A stretch of 64,000 bases of DNA from Pyrenochaeta sp. MPI-SDFR-AT-0127 (GCA_020747015.1 JAGTJM010000040.1:62001-126000); one strand, 5' to 3'; positions 47,401-59,585 are shown, counted from the first letter of the stretch. Notes: a model not told the origin generated them from the sequence alone. Program-made: numbers and translations.

Positions 47401-49004
47401 CTTAACAAACGGATGACTGACTCATTGAAATGTTATATAATCAGTGTGGGTATTCTGACATTGATTTCCCATTTGAACCTGACAACAACAGCAGGTGCAC
47501 TCTTGTTTAGAAACAACCGATAAAAGTGTTACAAACAGGTATGCGTACTTAGTTTTCAACGCTGCATGTACAACATTTTGACCCTGCTTCAGTTCCAAGT
47601 GGTACAATTTCTTCAGGTTTGTGAAATCTAGCGGGCCACATAAGCCCAAGGTACTTTTGCAGACTTTCAAAGCACCCACTAGAAGATCAAGATGGTGCTT
47701 GAATGTGTTTCACATCGTTAGTGACCACCCATTTGACTACTAATCCGCCGGTACACTGCTTGTTTATGGCTGAACGGACGGGCAGCCTTGTAGTCTCCAG
47801 GTCGGCCACCAGCAAATGTAGCAAATTGTGTTTCTTAGGGAATCAGGTATCTGTTTTGAGCACAAGGGGTGCTGAAGTATATATACTTAGCAGGACAACA
47901 AGACTCTCTAATCTTTCTTCTGCAGGCGGCTGCCATCGAGAACTAAACATGTATTCAACCGATAGGTGCATTAGCATCTCATTCATTTTCTACTTTACCA
48001 TAGCGTCCTAGAGTATCTGGTTTAACCCCTACTAAAGTCCATCCAATTGTGAGGGCCGAATCGAGCTGATTTCAGCTTTCTCATTCGTCAAACTCCAATA
48101 GGGCTTGAGATTGACGTTGTGGGACGCTGTGCTCTCAATTAGAGGTTGTCTGAGCGTAAATTCAACAAGAATAGGTTCGTCCTAGCTTCAACACAGTTAC
48201 TCTATCAGACACATCTATCTTTCTAGCAGCCGCCCATGTAAGGGAAAGCGGTTGCAATGCAAGCATAACTAGCCTGGCTGTGCCGCCTGGGATCCTTCAC
48301 CCTCAGCCACGGCGGCGGGGCGGCGAGGGGCGAAACGTCATCTACTTCCAAATTCCATAGCGGCTCCCTCACCAATTAACGGTAAGTCGGCCAAATAGGG
48401 CAGATTTCAGCTGACGATGGACGTCTAGCCTATGATCAATTCTGCCCCGCAACACCAACTTTGACGTAAGCTTGCCATTCTGCTAAGTATAACTGCACCC
48501 TCCTCAACTGCGACTTCCTAACTCTCATTCGTCAATTTGCTGACTGTTGCGACAAAGGTCTCAGTTCCATCGGCTTTGCCTGGATATAGAAGAGGCACGG
48601 AAGGCTACCTAAGTACATCATCCTTGGAGTAACAATCTTGCCATGGACGAAGGAAAGAACACCACCTCAACTGAAACAGAGGCGCAGGAAGGGTATGTGC
48701 CTTTCTATTCCAATCTTACCATTACGGCCCAGCATTATGAGGGACAACATGGTTTCCATGAGTTCTTCCTTGGGCGCGGGAGATATGTGTAACAATGTCT
48801 TTCTATCCTCTGGTGTTGCTGCATTCAATCAACCTTTCAGTCTCTATTATTTACACCTGCATAAGAGTTACTTGCATCCATAATGCGTTTCTTTATCCTT
48901 TTCCTCAATTCTCGCGCCAGCTATTGTCTCGACTATTCTCTCTGACACTATGATTAGTGGCCTATCCAATGCTCAACTAGAACCTCCCCGTCTCGGTAAC
49001 CGAG
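41462..49004. other. Long gene-free region upstream of the WOPR regulator
   Basis: About 7.5 kb. Many overlapping frames of 60-136 codons occur on both strands, but none shows a domain, splice-site logic or consistent codon use. Composition is normal, not RIP-like, so it is not a decayed transposon block. The GC-rich part 42.3-44 kb and the pyrimidine-rich 41.5-42 kb are plausible promoter/5' leader of the regulator. A 49-codon frame at 48643 (M-D-E-G-K-N) could be an upstream exon of the subtilase remnant, but no donor connects it convincingly. Confidence 0.6.
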
Positions 49005-50373
49005 ATGCGGGTACAACAATACATGGCATGGGCAACGGACCCTAATAACGACAACGAGCTACTAGAGACACGCAAGTTTCTCAATGATACGGTCGTAGAC
49101 CGCAACCATTTCATCACCTCCTTCAAAGCTCGTGATGGTAGCAGTTTCGTCTGGTGCGGCTTGACGTTGGATGCTGGCGCTTTACACAAGGGCACAAAAG
49201 TGGCTTCTGTTGCCCTCGTTCAACGCTTTGGAGTTGCTAAAAAGGCGACCTTGATCTCTGTTAAAACGACGTCTGAGGCCGTCGACAATCTCGCCGCTAT
49301 CGAGATGGCATACGCCGACATTTCTATCAAGAACCCAGCGCGGGCAAAGAAAAGCGTCGTCAACATATCATGGACTCTCGGGAACAGCGCAAACATAGAA
49401 AGTGAGCTCAGGTAGGCCATTGAGCCTCTACTCAACATCGGAGTACCTGTGGTGGTGGCATCTGGAAACGAGCGCAAATCAAGCGACTTGAGCAACAAGG
49501 CGCCAGCGACCCTATATGCGCTGGATTTCCCGGTCATTGCTGTTGGAGGAACAGATCCCAGCGGCAATCGTGATAATTTCTCCCAAGAAAAACGAGCTAA
49601 CGCCGTTCACGCTCCCGGTTCCCAGATCGACGTATCCAACAAGGATGGCACGAAGGTGCAAGAGGAAGGTACCTCATTCGGTAAGTTGCCACCACTCTAG
49701 AGACTCCGCATTTACTTGTTCTAGTATTTTTCCTTTAGCTGCGCCTGCTGTATGTGGTCTGATTGCAACATACATGGCCTATGACACCATCCCTTGGGAC
49801 GACAACAAGATGAACAACGAGCGCGTCAACGAGATCAGAAATCACCCCCGATCTGATAAGTGCAGCGTAGCTCGAGGCTCAGACCCAGTCGTTCGAACCA
49901 TTTGGAACGGGATACCAAAGCCCGATTATGAACAGGTCGTAATATCAGTCCTCAAAACCAGCAAAGGCTGGTCCCTATCCGTCGCCATGATGTCAAATGT
50001 CAACTCGCACTCTGGCGGCGTTGAAGTCTCTCGTGCTCGGAAATGTTACACCATAAAGGTCGGAAAATCAGTTGGCAGCTGCAGAGAAACAAATCCCTGC
50101 GCAAAGTAACGATAAGCCCGCGGAAAATCCGGATATCGACAATCCACCGTGGCCCGCAGGTATTTTCAAGCTAAACATCGAAGGCGAAGCGTGTGAGTAC
50201 AAGTGCGATGGAACGAACCCCGGTCGACTTTTCTGCCCAGGAAAGCAGATTTCATGTCGGGAGGATTCTATGAAGTGTAGAAAGGAGGGGACGCTTAGAT
50301 GCGGAGGTCGCGCGTTCTTCCATCCTGTAGTATATTGCGATTTTAGGGAGAGGCGGCTTGCTGGGCTATGGTG
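49005..50373 (+). pseudogene. Degenerate subtilisin-like serine protease
   Basis: Subtilase pieces in order: an N-terminal region (Y-M-A-W-A-T-D-P), then after an abrupt join K-G-T-K-V-A-S-V-A and G-V-A-K-K-A-T-L, then V-P-V-V-V-A-S-G-N-E, then E-E-G-T-S-F joined through an intron (49681-49737) to A-A-P-A-V, which gives the catalytic Ser motif. The segment that normally holds the catalytic Asp and His is missing, with Lys next to the His position. An in-frame TAG interrupts at 49411-49413, right after E-L-R. The C-terminal Cys-rich domain (C-E-Y-K-C-D-G and C-P-G-K-Q) continues only in another frame after about 50070. Relatives are secreted proteases or NLR-linked subtilases. Confidence 0.7.
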
Positions 50374-50906
50374 AGGTTGTAGTACATCAATCATAGTAGA
50401 TTTTTTTTGATTAGAGGGAGTTAAATATCTGAGTATACGTTGGATCTGGGCTTCTGTTTCGCAAAGTGGCAGTGAAGGTGTAGAAATAGCCGTTGAGGCT
50501 TAGCATGCCGATTTCCGAATCCAGTATCTTGAAAACGGTGATCATAGCTAATGACTATCTACGGACATTGAAGCATAGCAGATGGAACAAGAGAATTAAT
50601 TTTCAGTGTGCAATGGTCGTATGTAAAAGGATAGGCAATTGTAAAATATAGATTTCTTTCAAGTTTGTGTCCTGCGCCATGGAAAGATGGTTCGTTGGTT
50701 GCAACAACAACAACAGCCAAGGTATTACCATTGCTATCTTTGATGGGTCCTATTAACTATCCCATACATGACTTTTGCGGAAGAATTCCGCTTAGATCGA
50801 GTGCCTGTCCTGTGTCCAAAAAAGCTTTGTTGAATTTTTCGGTTCCTAGGTAGAAGTCGTTTTGCATTCTGTCTTTCGTCAGAGTTTTTAAATCGTGAGT
50901 TAACCC
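50374..50906. other. Intergenic region
   Basis: About 530 bp between the subtilase remnant and the 3' end of the NLR gene. No gene seen. Confidence 0.55.
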
Positions 50907-53900
50907 TTACAACGAAGGCGAGGATTCCTCCAGTACTACTAATTTACTGAGTTGGCCTGAAAAATGGTCGTGAAGAATGTCAATAATTTCTGCTAGCGTC
51001 TTCCCATCTTCCGTCACTGTGCCAGGCATCAATGTTTTCCAGCAAGCGCGGGGTATCTCGCGGTAAGTGTGCCCCTTACAGAAATCCAACTTGCCATCGC
51101 TTTTCTTCCAGATGGAGTAGCAATTGGCACAAAGATCGGTGTCCAGGCAGACTAAACACTTGTATCTCATGCCTTCCATATATCCATTCATGGTTGGCGG
51201 ACAGTAGTCACAGGCGACAGCAGATGCGAGAGGATTGGTAGAGGCCAGAGTCTGTTCGTCAATGATGGCAGCATATTCGTAGTAATCCGATCCACATTGA
51301 TCAAGGGCCTTGGCCAACATATGGGCACTGTGACTATGTCGAAGAGTAGTGCGGCCTTTAATGTCAGCAAGGCTATCCATGATTGTCGTATACACAACCT
51401 TTCGATCCTGGAAGTCAACACGATTTGTTCTTGCCTGCTCCAGTTGGTCTGCAAAAGGGTGGTATATACGGCTTATTTTTGAGTCATTCTTAGCCCAGTA
51501 ATGCTACTCTCAAATCAGCATAATCTCAGAAAATTCAAAATCAAAACTTACAATAGTGCGGCCCAAGGATCCAATCACGTTTATATTTGCGTCGGGCCTT
51601 AGCAACAACCTCTCTACGAGCCGCGGTGCATCACCTCGATGCGCAACACTCTCAAACCCAGTGCTCAAAATGGTCTGAGGGCATTGAACGTTGAAATCCA
51701 CCCCAAACGTGTCCAAAACTTGAACAGCTTCCTCGCAGCCAAATTGCAAGGCGCGAAGAAGTGGATTGCCTGCTAGATGTGGCGAGGACATCCCGTCTAC
51801 ATTGGCACCATTTTCTAATAGGGCTTGGAGAGAATGTACATATCCACGCTGTGCTGCTGTACACACTGGACTAGCCGTTGCACAAGCGCCGCAGTATTTC
51901 AGAATACATTCTACGTTCTTGGGGTCTTCCCTACAAAAAGATGCACTATTAGCATACAATTTCATGGGTAGGAAGTAGAATGATTGCTACTCTAAATGGA
52001 GGCCGAGCAAGGTTTCCGAAAACGTATCAGAAATATTGCTTGACTGTCTGCAAAATCTAGGTCGGGCTTACTTACCAATCTTGTTGCAATCTCTGGAAAA
52101 GTTTTGCGATTATCTCGCTGGATGTCTCTGCGGGTGCTACGTCAACGCCAGGTTGTCTTTGTTCAATGCATCCATTCCAATAGCACATCATTGCACATTG
52201 AAGAACCTCCTTCACGAACCATGCGTGCGGGTAATTATCCTCCATTGGAGCCGGTGGCTGGACATAGTCAATGAGAGAATACAATTGATGATGGCCGAGA
52301 TCGTTCGAATGACAATAGGTTTCAGCCCAAGGTTTTATGGTTTCGAAGTCCAGGAGGTGTGCGAGAGACGTCGCTTTGGCATATCGAAATAGAGGAAACT
52401 CATCTTCGTGGAGGACATCATGTTTGAGGTCTTGGACATGTAGCCCGACCGTATAAGCATATGTTAATAAGCATCTGGTGATGTGCCTTTTTGCATCGGG
52501 CGCATTGAGTGCAAATCGGGCAATATTTGGAGGTCGTGTAGCGAGCGGGCCAGAAAGGAAGTACTCTTGGACTGAGAAATGTGCGAGAACTACAGTCTCA
52601 TTCTGGCGTACGGTAAGGAAGCTGCCACAGAGATCTAAGACCTCCTCGGTGTCCATGAGTCGATTGTCTGCGTCCAGCTGGATGCTCATTGGATCAATGA
52701 CAATTGCTTCAGCGAGTTCTTCAAGCTTAAGGGGGTGCTCAGACCCTATTAGCCATTTGAGCATTCTAATGACGTGCTGAACGTCACGCTCGTCGATTCT
52801 GTCCAAGATGCGATCATACGTTTCGCAAAGGCCTTCGGGGAGTGTCATGAGCGCTTGTTGCAATGCACGGTATGTTCTGATTTTGCATAGAACGTCAAGC
52901 TGACATTGAACCCAGCGAAACATGCCGTGTGCACGAGATACAAGAGTATCAATAATATTTGTTCGTGCTGGGGAAGAAAGTCGCGAAAGCTTGGGCATAC
53001 GGTTTACTTCTGCCCGAACATGCATTTCCAGAGACAGTTTGATATCTTCCGGCACGATGGAAATGGCTGGCTGCTCCGACCAGGCTTTGCGTAGTCCGTA
53101 CTCGGGCCGGCTCGATACCATGATCTTGAGATGACTCGCCTTCTGCGGTAAATTTCTGATGCTGTGACATAATTGGAGAACAGATTCTAGATTTAAGCAC
53201 TCATCAATGCCATCAATGATGATGAAAACCGTTGCAAAGTATGTTTCGGTAATTTCATTCAGTAAGTTTGTGAGTACTTCGTGATTTGGCGGGTCCCGAG
53301 AGAACTTGTGATAGGCATCGCGAACAGATTGAGGGAAGGTGTGCACCAGCTCGGCCAGCTGTCGCACAAGAGATCCCAAAATATTCGTGGGTTCCAACGT
53401 GGCCATACTGGTAAACTCGCAGTAATGATATATGACTGCCTGAGAAAGCGCTTGGGATAATGTTGAAGGCTCCCGTAGATGGTTTATAACGTTCGACCTA
53501 GAGAACATAAGCAAAGTTCACATGATTATCTTGTCTCCATATCGTACACAAGGACAGTCTTGCCAACGCCACTTGGACCATAAAGCCAAAGGAAATCTCC
53601 ACTGTCAATCCATTCTATTATAGGCTTCTTTTCAAGTAGCCAATCAGAAGTGCCAGGCTGTTGCAGTATTGTGGTTGCGTTATGTTTCGTGTTTGGCTGC
53701 AGTATTGATAGCCAGGTGAGCATTTTCTGTTCTTCGATGTCGTGAGAAATCCTGGCTAGGTTTTCTGTATGCTTGAGGTCACTTCGCTGCATCTTCTCCA
53801 GTCTCAAAAGGGAGGCTGAATTGTCGACTGTAACTGCTGAAATGAGGACAGTACAGAGGCGGTTGATGTGCTCCCGTCCCTTGACGATATCTTCCCGCTT

Positions 53901-54239
53901 CATTGGCCAGAGTAATTTCTTGGCAGTATTCTTTTGCCAACTCAGCTCGCAACTCTCGAGGTGCTTCTGAACCGAGAGAATTGTCATCTCGCAATCTTGA
54001 AGAACGTCAAGATCGATGAGGGCATTTAAAGCAAGTTGTGGGTCAGCGTCGGGGGATAACGAGTATGCAACCAATTGCGAAGCGAGGGTATTCAGGGAGG
54101 CAATCTCTCGAATGAGGTCCTTCAGGTCGTTTGGTGCTGACCGCACGGAGCTGAAGTACTTGTAGCCTGCTGTGACGACTGCACTACTTAAAGTAATGAT
54201 TCCGGCAATGCCAGACGCGATGGAGAAGGGCTCTGCCAT
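50907..54239 (-). CDS. NLR-like protein: HeLo-like - NACHT - ankyrin - ZZ zinc finger
   Basis: Exons 53548-54239, 52076-53497, 51552-51930 and 50907-51503 give 1,029 residues, frame closing exactly. The N-terminus (M-A-E-P-F-S-I-A-S-G-I-A-G-I, residues 1-200) is of the HeLo-like/SesA type, a death-inducing or adaptor domain in fungi. Walker A G-P-S-G-V-G-K-T is at about 221-228 and is split from the next helix by intron 1. The Walker B-type I-I-I-D-G-I-D-E is at 323-330, then R-P-E-Y-G-L-R and S-V-Q-E-Y-F-L typical of NACHT arms. Ankyrin-like units occupy about 705-831 (L-Q-A-L-L-E-N-G-A-N-V-D). A ZZ finger (C929, C932, later C-L-V-C and C-A-N-C) closes the protein. It is expected to sense non-self and trigger cell death; the ligand is unknown. 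Confidence 0.9.
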
Positions 54240-55304
54240 TTTGACAGCAGAAAAGAAAGACGAGAATAGTCGTAATTAGCCGCAGCTCAGGTAGGCCGCA
54301 TTCTCTGGCAGGTTTCAGTTTGTTTAAAAGACAAGCCACAGTCTCCTCGCTCATGGTGGCAGCAGGGTGACTAATATATACTCTTGTCACCTGGCTGTAG
54401 GCCCGACGAGGCTGAGAGCAAAGGATCCAGCTTGACTACATATGATCATCTTTCGCGCTTACCATGGCTCATTTTAAGTTCTGCTTCTCTTAGACTTTGC
54501 GAATCAAACAGAGACTCAGAAATTAGACTCAGATGTGTTGCAAATCAGGAACTTCCAGGGCGTAAGATTAGCAAGCCACTAGTGTCATAGCGCATTGTAT
54601 CACAACCAACGCGCATGTATGAGGAGGCGGCTTGGTCTAGGCAGTAGTCACTGCATATCAAATATGAATACAAGCTAATATGGCCTATTCTGGATACTAC
54701 CTATGGTTTTCCAGCGCTGCAAGAACTGGGGAAGTGCTGCATGAGCTTAGGAAGCTCCAGCCACAAATCTGCACAACCATAACGCCATACACGTCACTCT
54801 CTGCTCCAGGACTAACCGTCGCGAATTTCCCCATGGACTTGCGAAGAGTCATCCTTCAAGCACTCACGAATCTACTACATATACGCTTGATTAAACCACA
54901 CCCGGAGACATCGAAATGCTGTCTCACTCCCATCTAACCAGACTTGTCAATAAGCAGGCCAATCAGGAAACTAGAGCCTAATTTATTTATCTATTTAATA
55001 CCTATTTTTATACTTATTTACTTAGTATTTATTTAATATTCAGTATTAGCTGCCTGGAAAGGCAATTGAAACAAGCGATTTTGGGTGCACAACAGACGTC
55101 ATGGCACCTGGAAATACTGTTTTCTCCTGCGAAGTACGGCTCAACCCGGTAAGAGAAGCAAATATGCCAGTCCCTTGTATCGAGGCACCGCTAGTGGATG
55201 CCCTCGTACATTTGTATAGAGAGTGACAAAGCTATTTCCAAGTGTCAGATAGGGAAACATCTCAAAGGTACAGGCTGCAAGCGCTCGGACGTCCACAAGT
55301 GTAC
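54240..55304. other. Intergenic region
   Basis: About 1.1 kb. It contains the NLR promoter at its left. The AT-rich stretch at 54970-55045 has runs of TTTATTTA but no open frame; no gene is called. Confidence 0.55.
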
Positions 55305-55952
55305 ATGAAAGACTGGCGTTGTCTTCTCACGGCTGGCAAGCAAGATGCTGTGTTTCGGGAAAAAATCGACTTGGAACGAGCACGGCCGGCATTTGGTTTC
55401 ATCTTTTGGAAGACCATGCTTAGGGAGACAGAATGGATAGCTCATGTCTGCAGTTGCTCGTTGCGATGCCTTCTCTTCAATGATGCAGTACAAGACACTG
55501 GTTCACAGCAAATGCCCGCATCATATCGGCAAGAGTACACATACGTACCCATTCCCACTCCACTAAATGCAACTAATGGCGGTGCTGAGACTCAAATACC
55601 TCAGGCAAACCATACGGTGGACGCCAACACAGCTCCTCCTCCTCCTCCTCCTCCTCCTCCTCCTCCTCCACCACCACCACCACCAGCTGCGCAAGCCTGC
55701 ACTCAGCGATCATCTAGGGGCTACAAGCTCATTTTTTTCGGCGTACTACTTGCCGAACTGCTTCTTGCGGAGCCAATTGATCTTGATGCAAGTTACCGCC
55801 CTACTGGGAGATTCAAGACATTACTCGATGTAGGTGACGAGGTGGAGAGAGTGGCACCGAGCACGGCGAGCGCTGTAACATTTTGCTTTGATAATGGTCG
55901 CGAGCTCAAGTGGAGCAAATCTGGAGCTGGTTTGTCAGCCGGTGATATTTGA
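55305..55952 (+). CDS. Hypothetical protein with poly-proline run
   Basis: The first ATG of this frame is at 55305 and the frame ends at 55952, giving 215 codons. A run of 17 prolines, encoded by a CCT/CCA microsatellite, lies in the middle; a short hydrophobic stretch (L-I-F-F-G-V-L-L-A-E-L-L-L) follows. A second frame, to 56118, reads plausible helix (V-I-F-E-Q-L-V-E-R-V-L-E-P-I-K) and may be a further exon, but no clean intron connects them. No family is recognised; it may be a remnant of a longer gene. Confidence 0.35.
   Translation: MKDWRCLLTAGKQDAVFREKIDLERARPAFGFIFWKTMLRETEWIAHVCSCSLRCLLFNDAVQDTGSQQMPASYRQEYTYVPIPTPLNATNGGAETQIPQANHTVDANTAPPPPPPPPPPPPPPPPPAAQACTQRSSRGYKLIFFGVLLAELLLAEPIDLDASYRPTGRFKTLLDVGDEVERVAPSTASAVTFCFDNGRELKWSKSGAGLSAGDI
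55633..55685. repeat. CCT/CCA trinucleotide microsatellite
   Basis: About 53 bp of CTC/CCT followed by CCA units, encoding poly-Pro on the plus strand. Confidence 0.9.
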
Positions 55953-56209
55953 ACAGCTTGTTGAAAGAGTGTTGGAACCAATCAAGGCGTACCATGATAC
56001 GGTCAAGACTCACTTTGCAGCCGTGGCGCGAACGCCGTTCTTTGACGTAGCAGAAGAGCATGTAGATAGTTCATTCAACCGGCTCCTCGACCGTGTGCCA
56101 GATCAAGCGAGTGATTAGAACTGTGCAATGAAATAGAACTAAATTTTCCTCGCTAACCTTGCATTATGTAAATTTTGGCTTTTGGTAGTCAAGGACATTA
56201 CTATTAAAC

Positions 56210-59200
56210 TTATGGCCGATTTGACCTGAGCCCTCCGGTAAGAATCACAGTTCTCTCCTCTGCCCCCTTTAGCTTCCTCCACGCCCACCACGTAGCCCAA
56301 GAACTCTTAATATAGCTCGTTGTAAAGTACCCAACACGTTCATAGATATCCGGCGACTGGGCAGTCCCCTCACGCTTCTCCACGAGCCGCAGGACCAGAC
56401 CCTGGATATCTTCGTTCGACGTCTTAACCAGCCCATATTTTTTCGCCCTGTGAAGGCTGAGGAATGGCAAACACACTAAATCCCCATCATCTTTGCTCTT
56501 TATCGAATCCTCAAGGTCTGGGAAATACCGCGCGGATGCGCTCCAGCTCCCGCCGATATGGATGTGCCAGATGTCCCCGTCCTTCTGCGTCGGTGCTGGA
56601 ATGGGTAGAACCGGTCCTGTGAGCTTGATGAATTGATCTGCCGGTGCAGCACTGTCGTGGCCGGTCGGCGGCTCCTCCATGAATGTTGCTGCCGCAAGGA
56701 CCTTCTTGAGCTGGACGCTGGCTAGTGAGTTTTCGGCGAGCAGATCAAGCGCTACAACGCCGCCAATCGATGCCCACGACCACGTTGGCATAAAGAGCGC
56801 ATTCTCCTTGTTCAGTAATCGCTTCCCTGGCCCTTCGCTTGCGAACCATAGTAGATCTGTAAGTAGCTGCTCGCGCCATAGGCCACAGGCGTACGTATAT
56901 CCCGTCGCCCACGCGACCTCCTTCTGCACGGCAAACAGGGCGACGAGTTTGTCAGTAGCCAGAGTCAGATCTCCGCGTGAGTACGACTCGACAATCTCGT
57001 ACCACGTCTGGCTGAAGCTGCTCCGGCCAACGAGGTCCCTTGGGGTTTCAGAACCGGAGCGTAGGTCCTCGAAGGCAGCGCGGAACCCAGCGGCTTGGCT
57101 TTGACTTCGGTCGGATGCCCAGCTCTGTGAGGGCGGAGCCTGCTTTAGCACGTTCTTCCAGAACCCGCGCTTGCGCTGCCAGATGGTCCGGCTCGCGGGC
57201 GGGTCGTCCGGGTCGAACTCGACGGGCGGAGGACGGAGACGCTCCATCTCCTGCGTGGCGTGACCGATGCCGCGGTTCTGGCGCTCGGCCTCGATCTGCT
57301 GTGCGCGGGTAATAAGGTGCGAAATATCTGGGAAGTAGTTGTCCTTGAAGTCTTCGGGGAACGACTTGTACACGTAGCCGTGGTGGTTGAGCTCCGAGGC
57401 CGACCGCTCGCAGCACTCCCAGTAGACCATTTCGGCGCCAAAGTGGAGGATACGCCTAGAGAGCACCCGCTCCTGGAAGACCCATGCCCGGGCGTTCAGT
57501 GGGGCTTTGTCGACGTTCCGCTCGAAGTCAACGTAGTCATCCCGACGGGCGTAGATGGCGCTCGGGTTGAGGCCGTCAACAGACATTACGCCAATTATAC
57601 ATGGCTTCAAGCTGGGGAGGTTTCGGTCGTGGAAGCACCCACCTGCACTTGACCCTGAACCTGTAGACGCGATAGTGCACACTGCCCCTGAATAAACATT
57701 GCCCATGGTCCTGGCCTCCTTTTCCCAGTCCGCGACGGCCTTGTTGGTTTGACCTTGCATAATGCAGAGGGAGTCAATCCAGATGTAAGAGAGTCCGAGA
57801 TGCCTGGTGATGACGAGTGCATGTTGCATGTTTGTAGACAGTCCGTCGAAGTCGATATGCTTGTAGCAGGCTTCTAGGTTGTGCGGCTCCAGTCTGAACT
57901 TCATCGGCTCCTTTCCCCAGCAGTGGCTGAGTGCCACGTACTCGACGTTCTGGGTCAATGCGCTCGTTTCGATAAGCTTGATTGTTGATGGTCGTACGAC
58001 TTGTCTTTTGAGCTGATCGGTAGCTTCTTCACCGCCACCAATGTAGATGAGCCGGGTTGGATGTATTCGACGGGTATTGCCCACTCCATTGCAGAGTTTG
58101 TGTTGCATCTTGCATTTCTCCAGCCATGTTTTCATCTGTCGCATGTGTTTGTCAGATCCCGTCCATTCTTCGGTGATGGCTGTGCTTGCTACAACATCCA
58201 ATCCTGTTAGCCTGGCTCTTTGCATGAAAATTCGCGCGGGCAAACTCACGTATGGGGTAATCATCTCCTCTGTGAACCAAAATACGTGTCCCGAGGGAAA
58301 TCTCACCCCAGTACAGTTGAACATAAGTGCATAGAGTCAGCGGCCTCTCTTCCCAAATCTTCACTCGTAGATTAGACTTTGGCTTCTTCGGAGCCCAAAG
58401 CGACCCCGTCCGCCGTTTTTTGCTCATGGAAAACCACAAGAGGTTACAAAATGGACATGGCGGGCCTGTCGTTGATTCTGTTTGCTCTGCAGGTTGTTCC
58501 ATAGACTCCTCCGTAAGAGGTTGTTCTGCAGAAGATTGCGGCTCAGAAGATTGTGCCTCAGAAGATTGTTCAGAAGATTGCACCTCAGAAGGTTGGCTGA
58601 TAGAGGTCTGGACCGTGGAAGGATTTTGTTTCACAGGGTTGCATGCTAGCCAAAAGCTCTCCTTGCTGCCAAAATCATGCCATTCGGTCATTTTAGTAAA
58701 AGGCAACCTCGAGCCCATAATGAGGCTCGACTTGCCCACGAGCTTGTCGCATCGCTTGCAGAGCCTCATCGAGCTGGGAAAGGCATTGTCAGGCTGCCGA
58801 GCAATAAGGGGATACCAGCGGGGCTTGCAACGTCGCCACCTGGCGCTGAACCAGTTGAAAGGGAATATGTCTGGGTTGAAGAGGCAGAAGAGGTAAAAGC
58901 CGTAGACGAAAAAGCGCAGCACAAACATGACCGTTGTCCAGATGATGAGTTGCAACGCAGTCCGGTCCCGACATACATACACGGCGGAGACAGTCATGGT
59001 CGGTATCCAGAAGACGTACCATGCTACGGGCATTTTCGGTGGGACTACGACGCGCACGATTCCGAAGAAATACCCCCACGCAAATGTCCACGCCCCGCCG
59101 AAGTCGTCACTGTACGACGGTGTCCTGTCATATAAAACGACACATGCAATCAGCCAAAACCCAAGGCTCCAGATGGACTGGTACGCGAATGAGGAGTACC

Positions 59201-59585
59201 TCCCGGCAAAGTACCACAGGAGCGGCAGCGAGACAACAAACAGGACATAGTTGACAAAGGCCCACACGGCGACGATCCAAGGGGGGAAATGCCAGTGGAT
59301 GCGCCCCAGCAACTCAGGCAGGGTGGGCAGGTATGGTCGGTAAAGGTGCAGTAGGAGCAGCGTGAAAAAGACGACACTAGTTGAGTTGGGCCGTGCCGCG
59401 AGGAGGAGGAGAACGAACAGCACCCAGAAGGCTGTGTGGGGAATCTCGGATTGCGGCAGGAAGTCGTGGATCACGATGCCGACGATGAGGAAGGGCCAGT
59501 ATATCGCATGAGGAAGGGAGGTGGACATGAAAGGGTAGATGAAGGCGAAGATTACCCAGAATAGAATCCAGAGTACCGTTGACAT
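56210..59585 (-). CDS. Multi-pass membrane protein fused to a HET domain
   Basis: Two exons, 58250-59585 and 56210-58203, joined by a 46 bp intron, give 1,109 residues; the split codon and frame fit. Residues 1-240 hold about eight hydrophobic segments, predicted transmembrane. Two Cys pairs follow (C-K-R-C at about 276-279, C-P-F-C at 377-380), with a Ser/Gln/Glu repeat in between (about 327-370). The HET core is at about 530-705: Y-V-A-L-S-H-C-W-G (534-542), I-W-I-D-S-L-C-I (586-593) and A-R-A-W-V-F-Q-E-R-V-L-S-R-R. HET proteins are heterokaryon-incompatibility and cell-death factors. A membrane-anchored HET is unusual; two separate genes are argued against by the exact splice phase and by the usual N-terminal Cys module being split between exons. 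It is head-to-head with the membrane-protein gene at 60023. Confidence 0.85.

Noticed and set aside
41469..48900. Many frames of 60-136 codons upstream of the WOPR gene
   Set aside because: No recognisable domain, mutual overlaps and no consistent codon pattern; not called as genes.
56210..58324. A separate HET gene starting at 58324
   Set aside because: That start lies inside the first exon of the membrane-HET gene, and the frame around it only makes sense after the 46 bp intron is removed.
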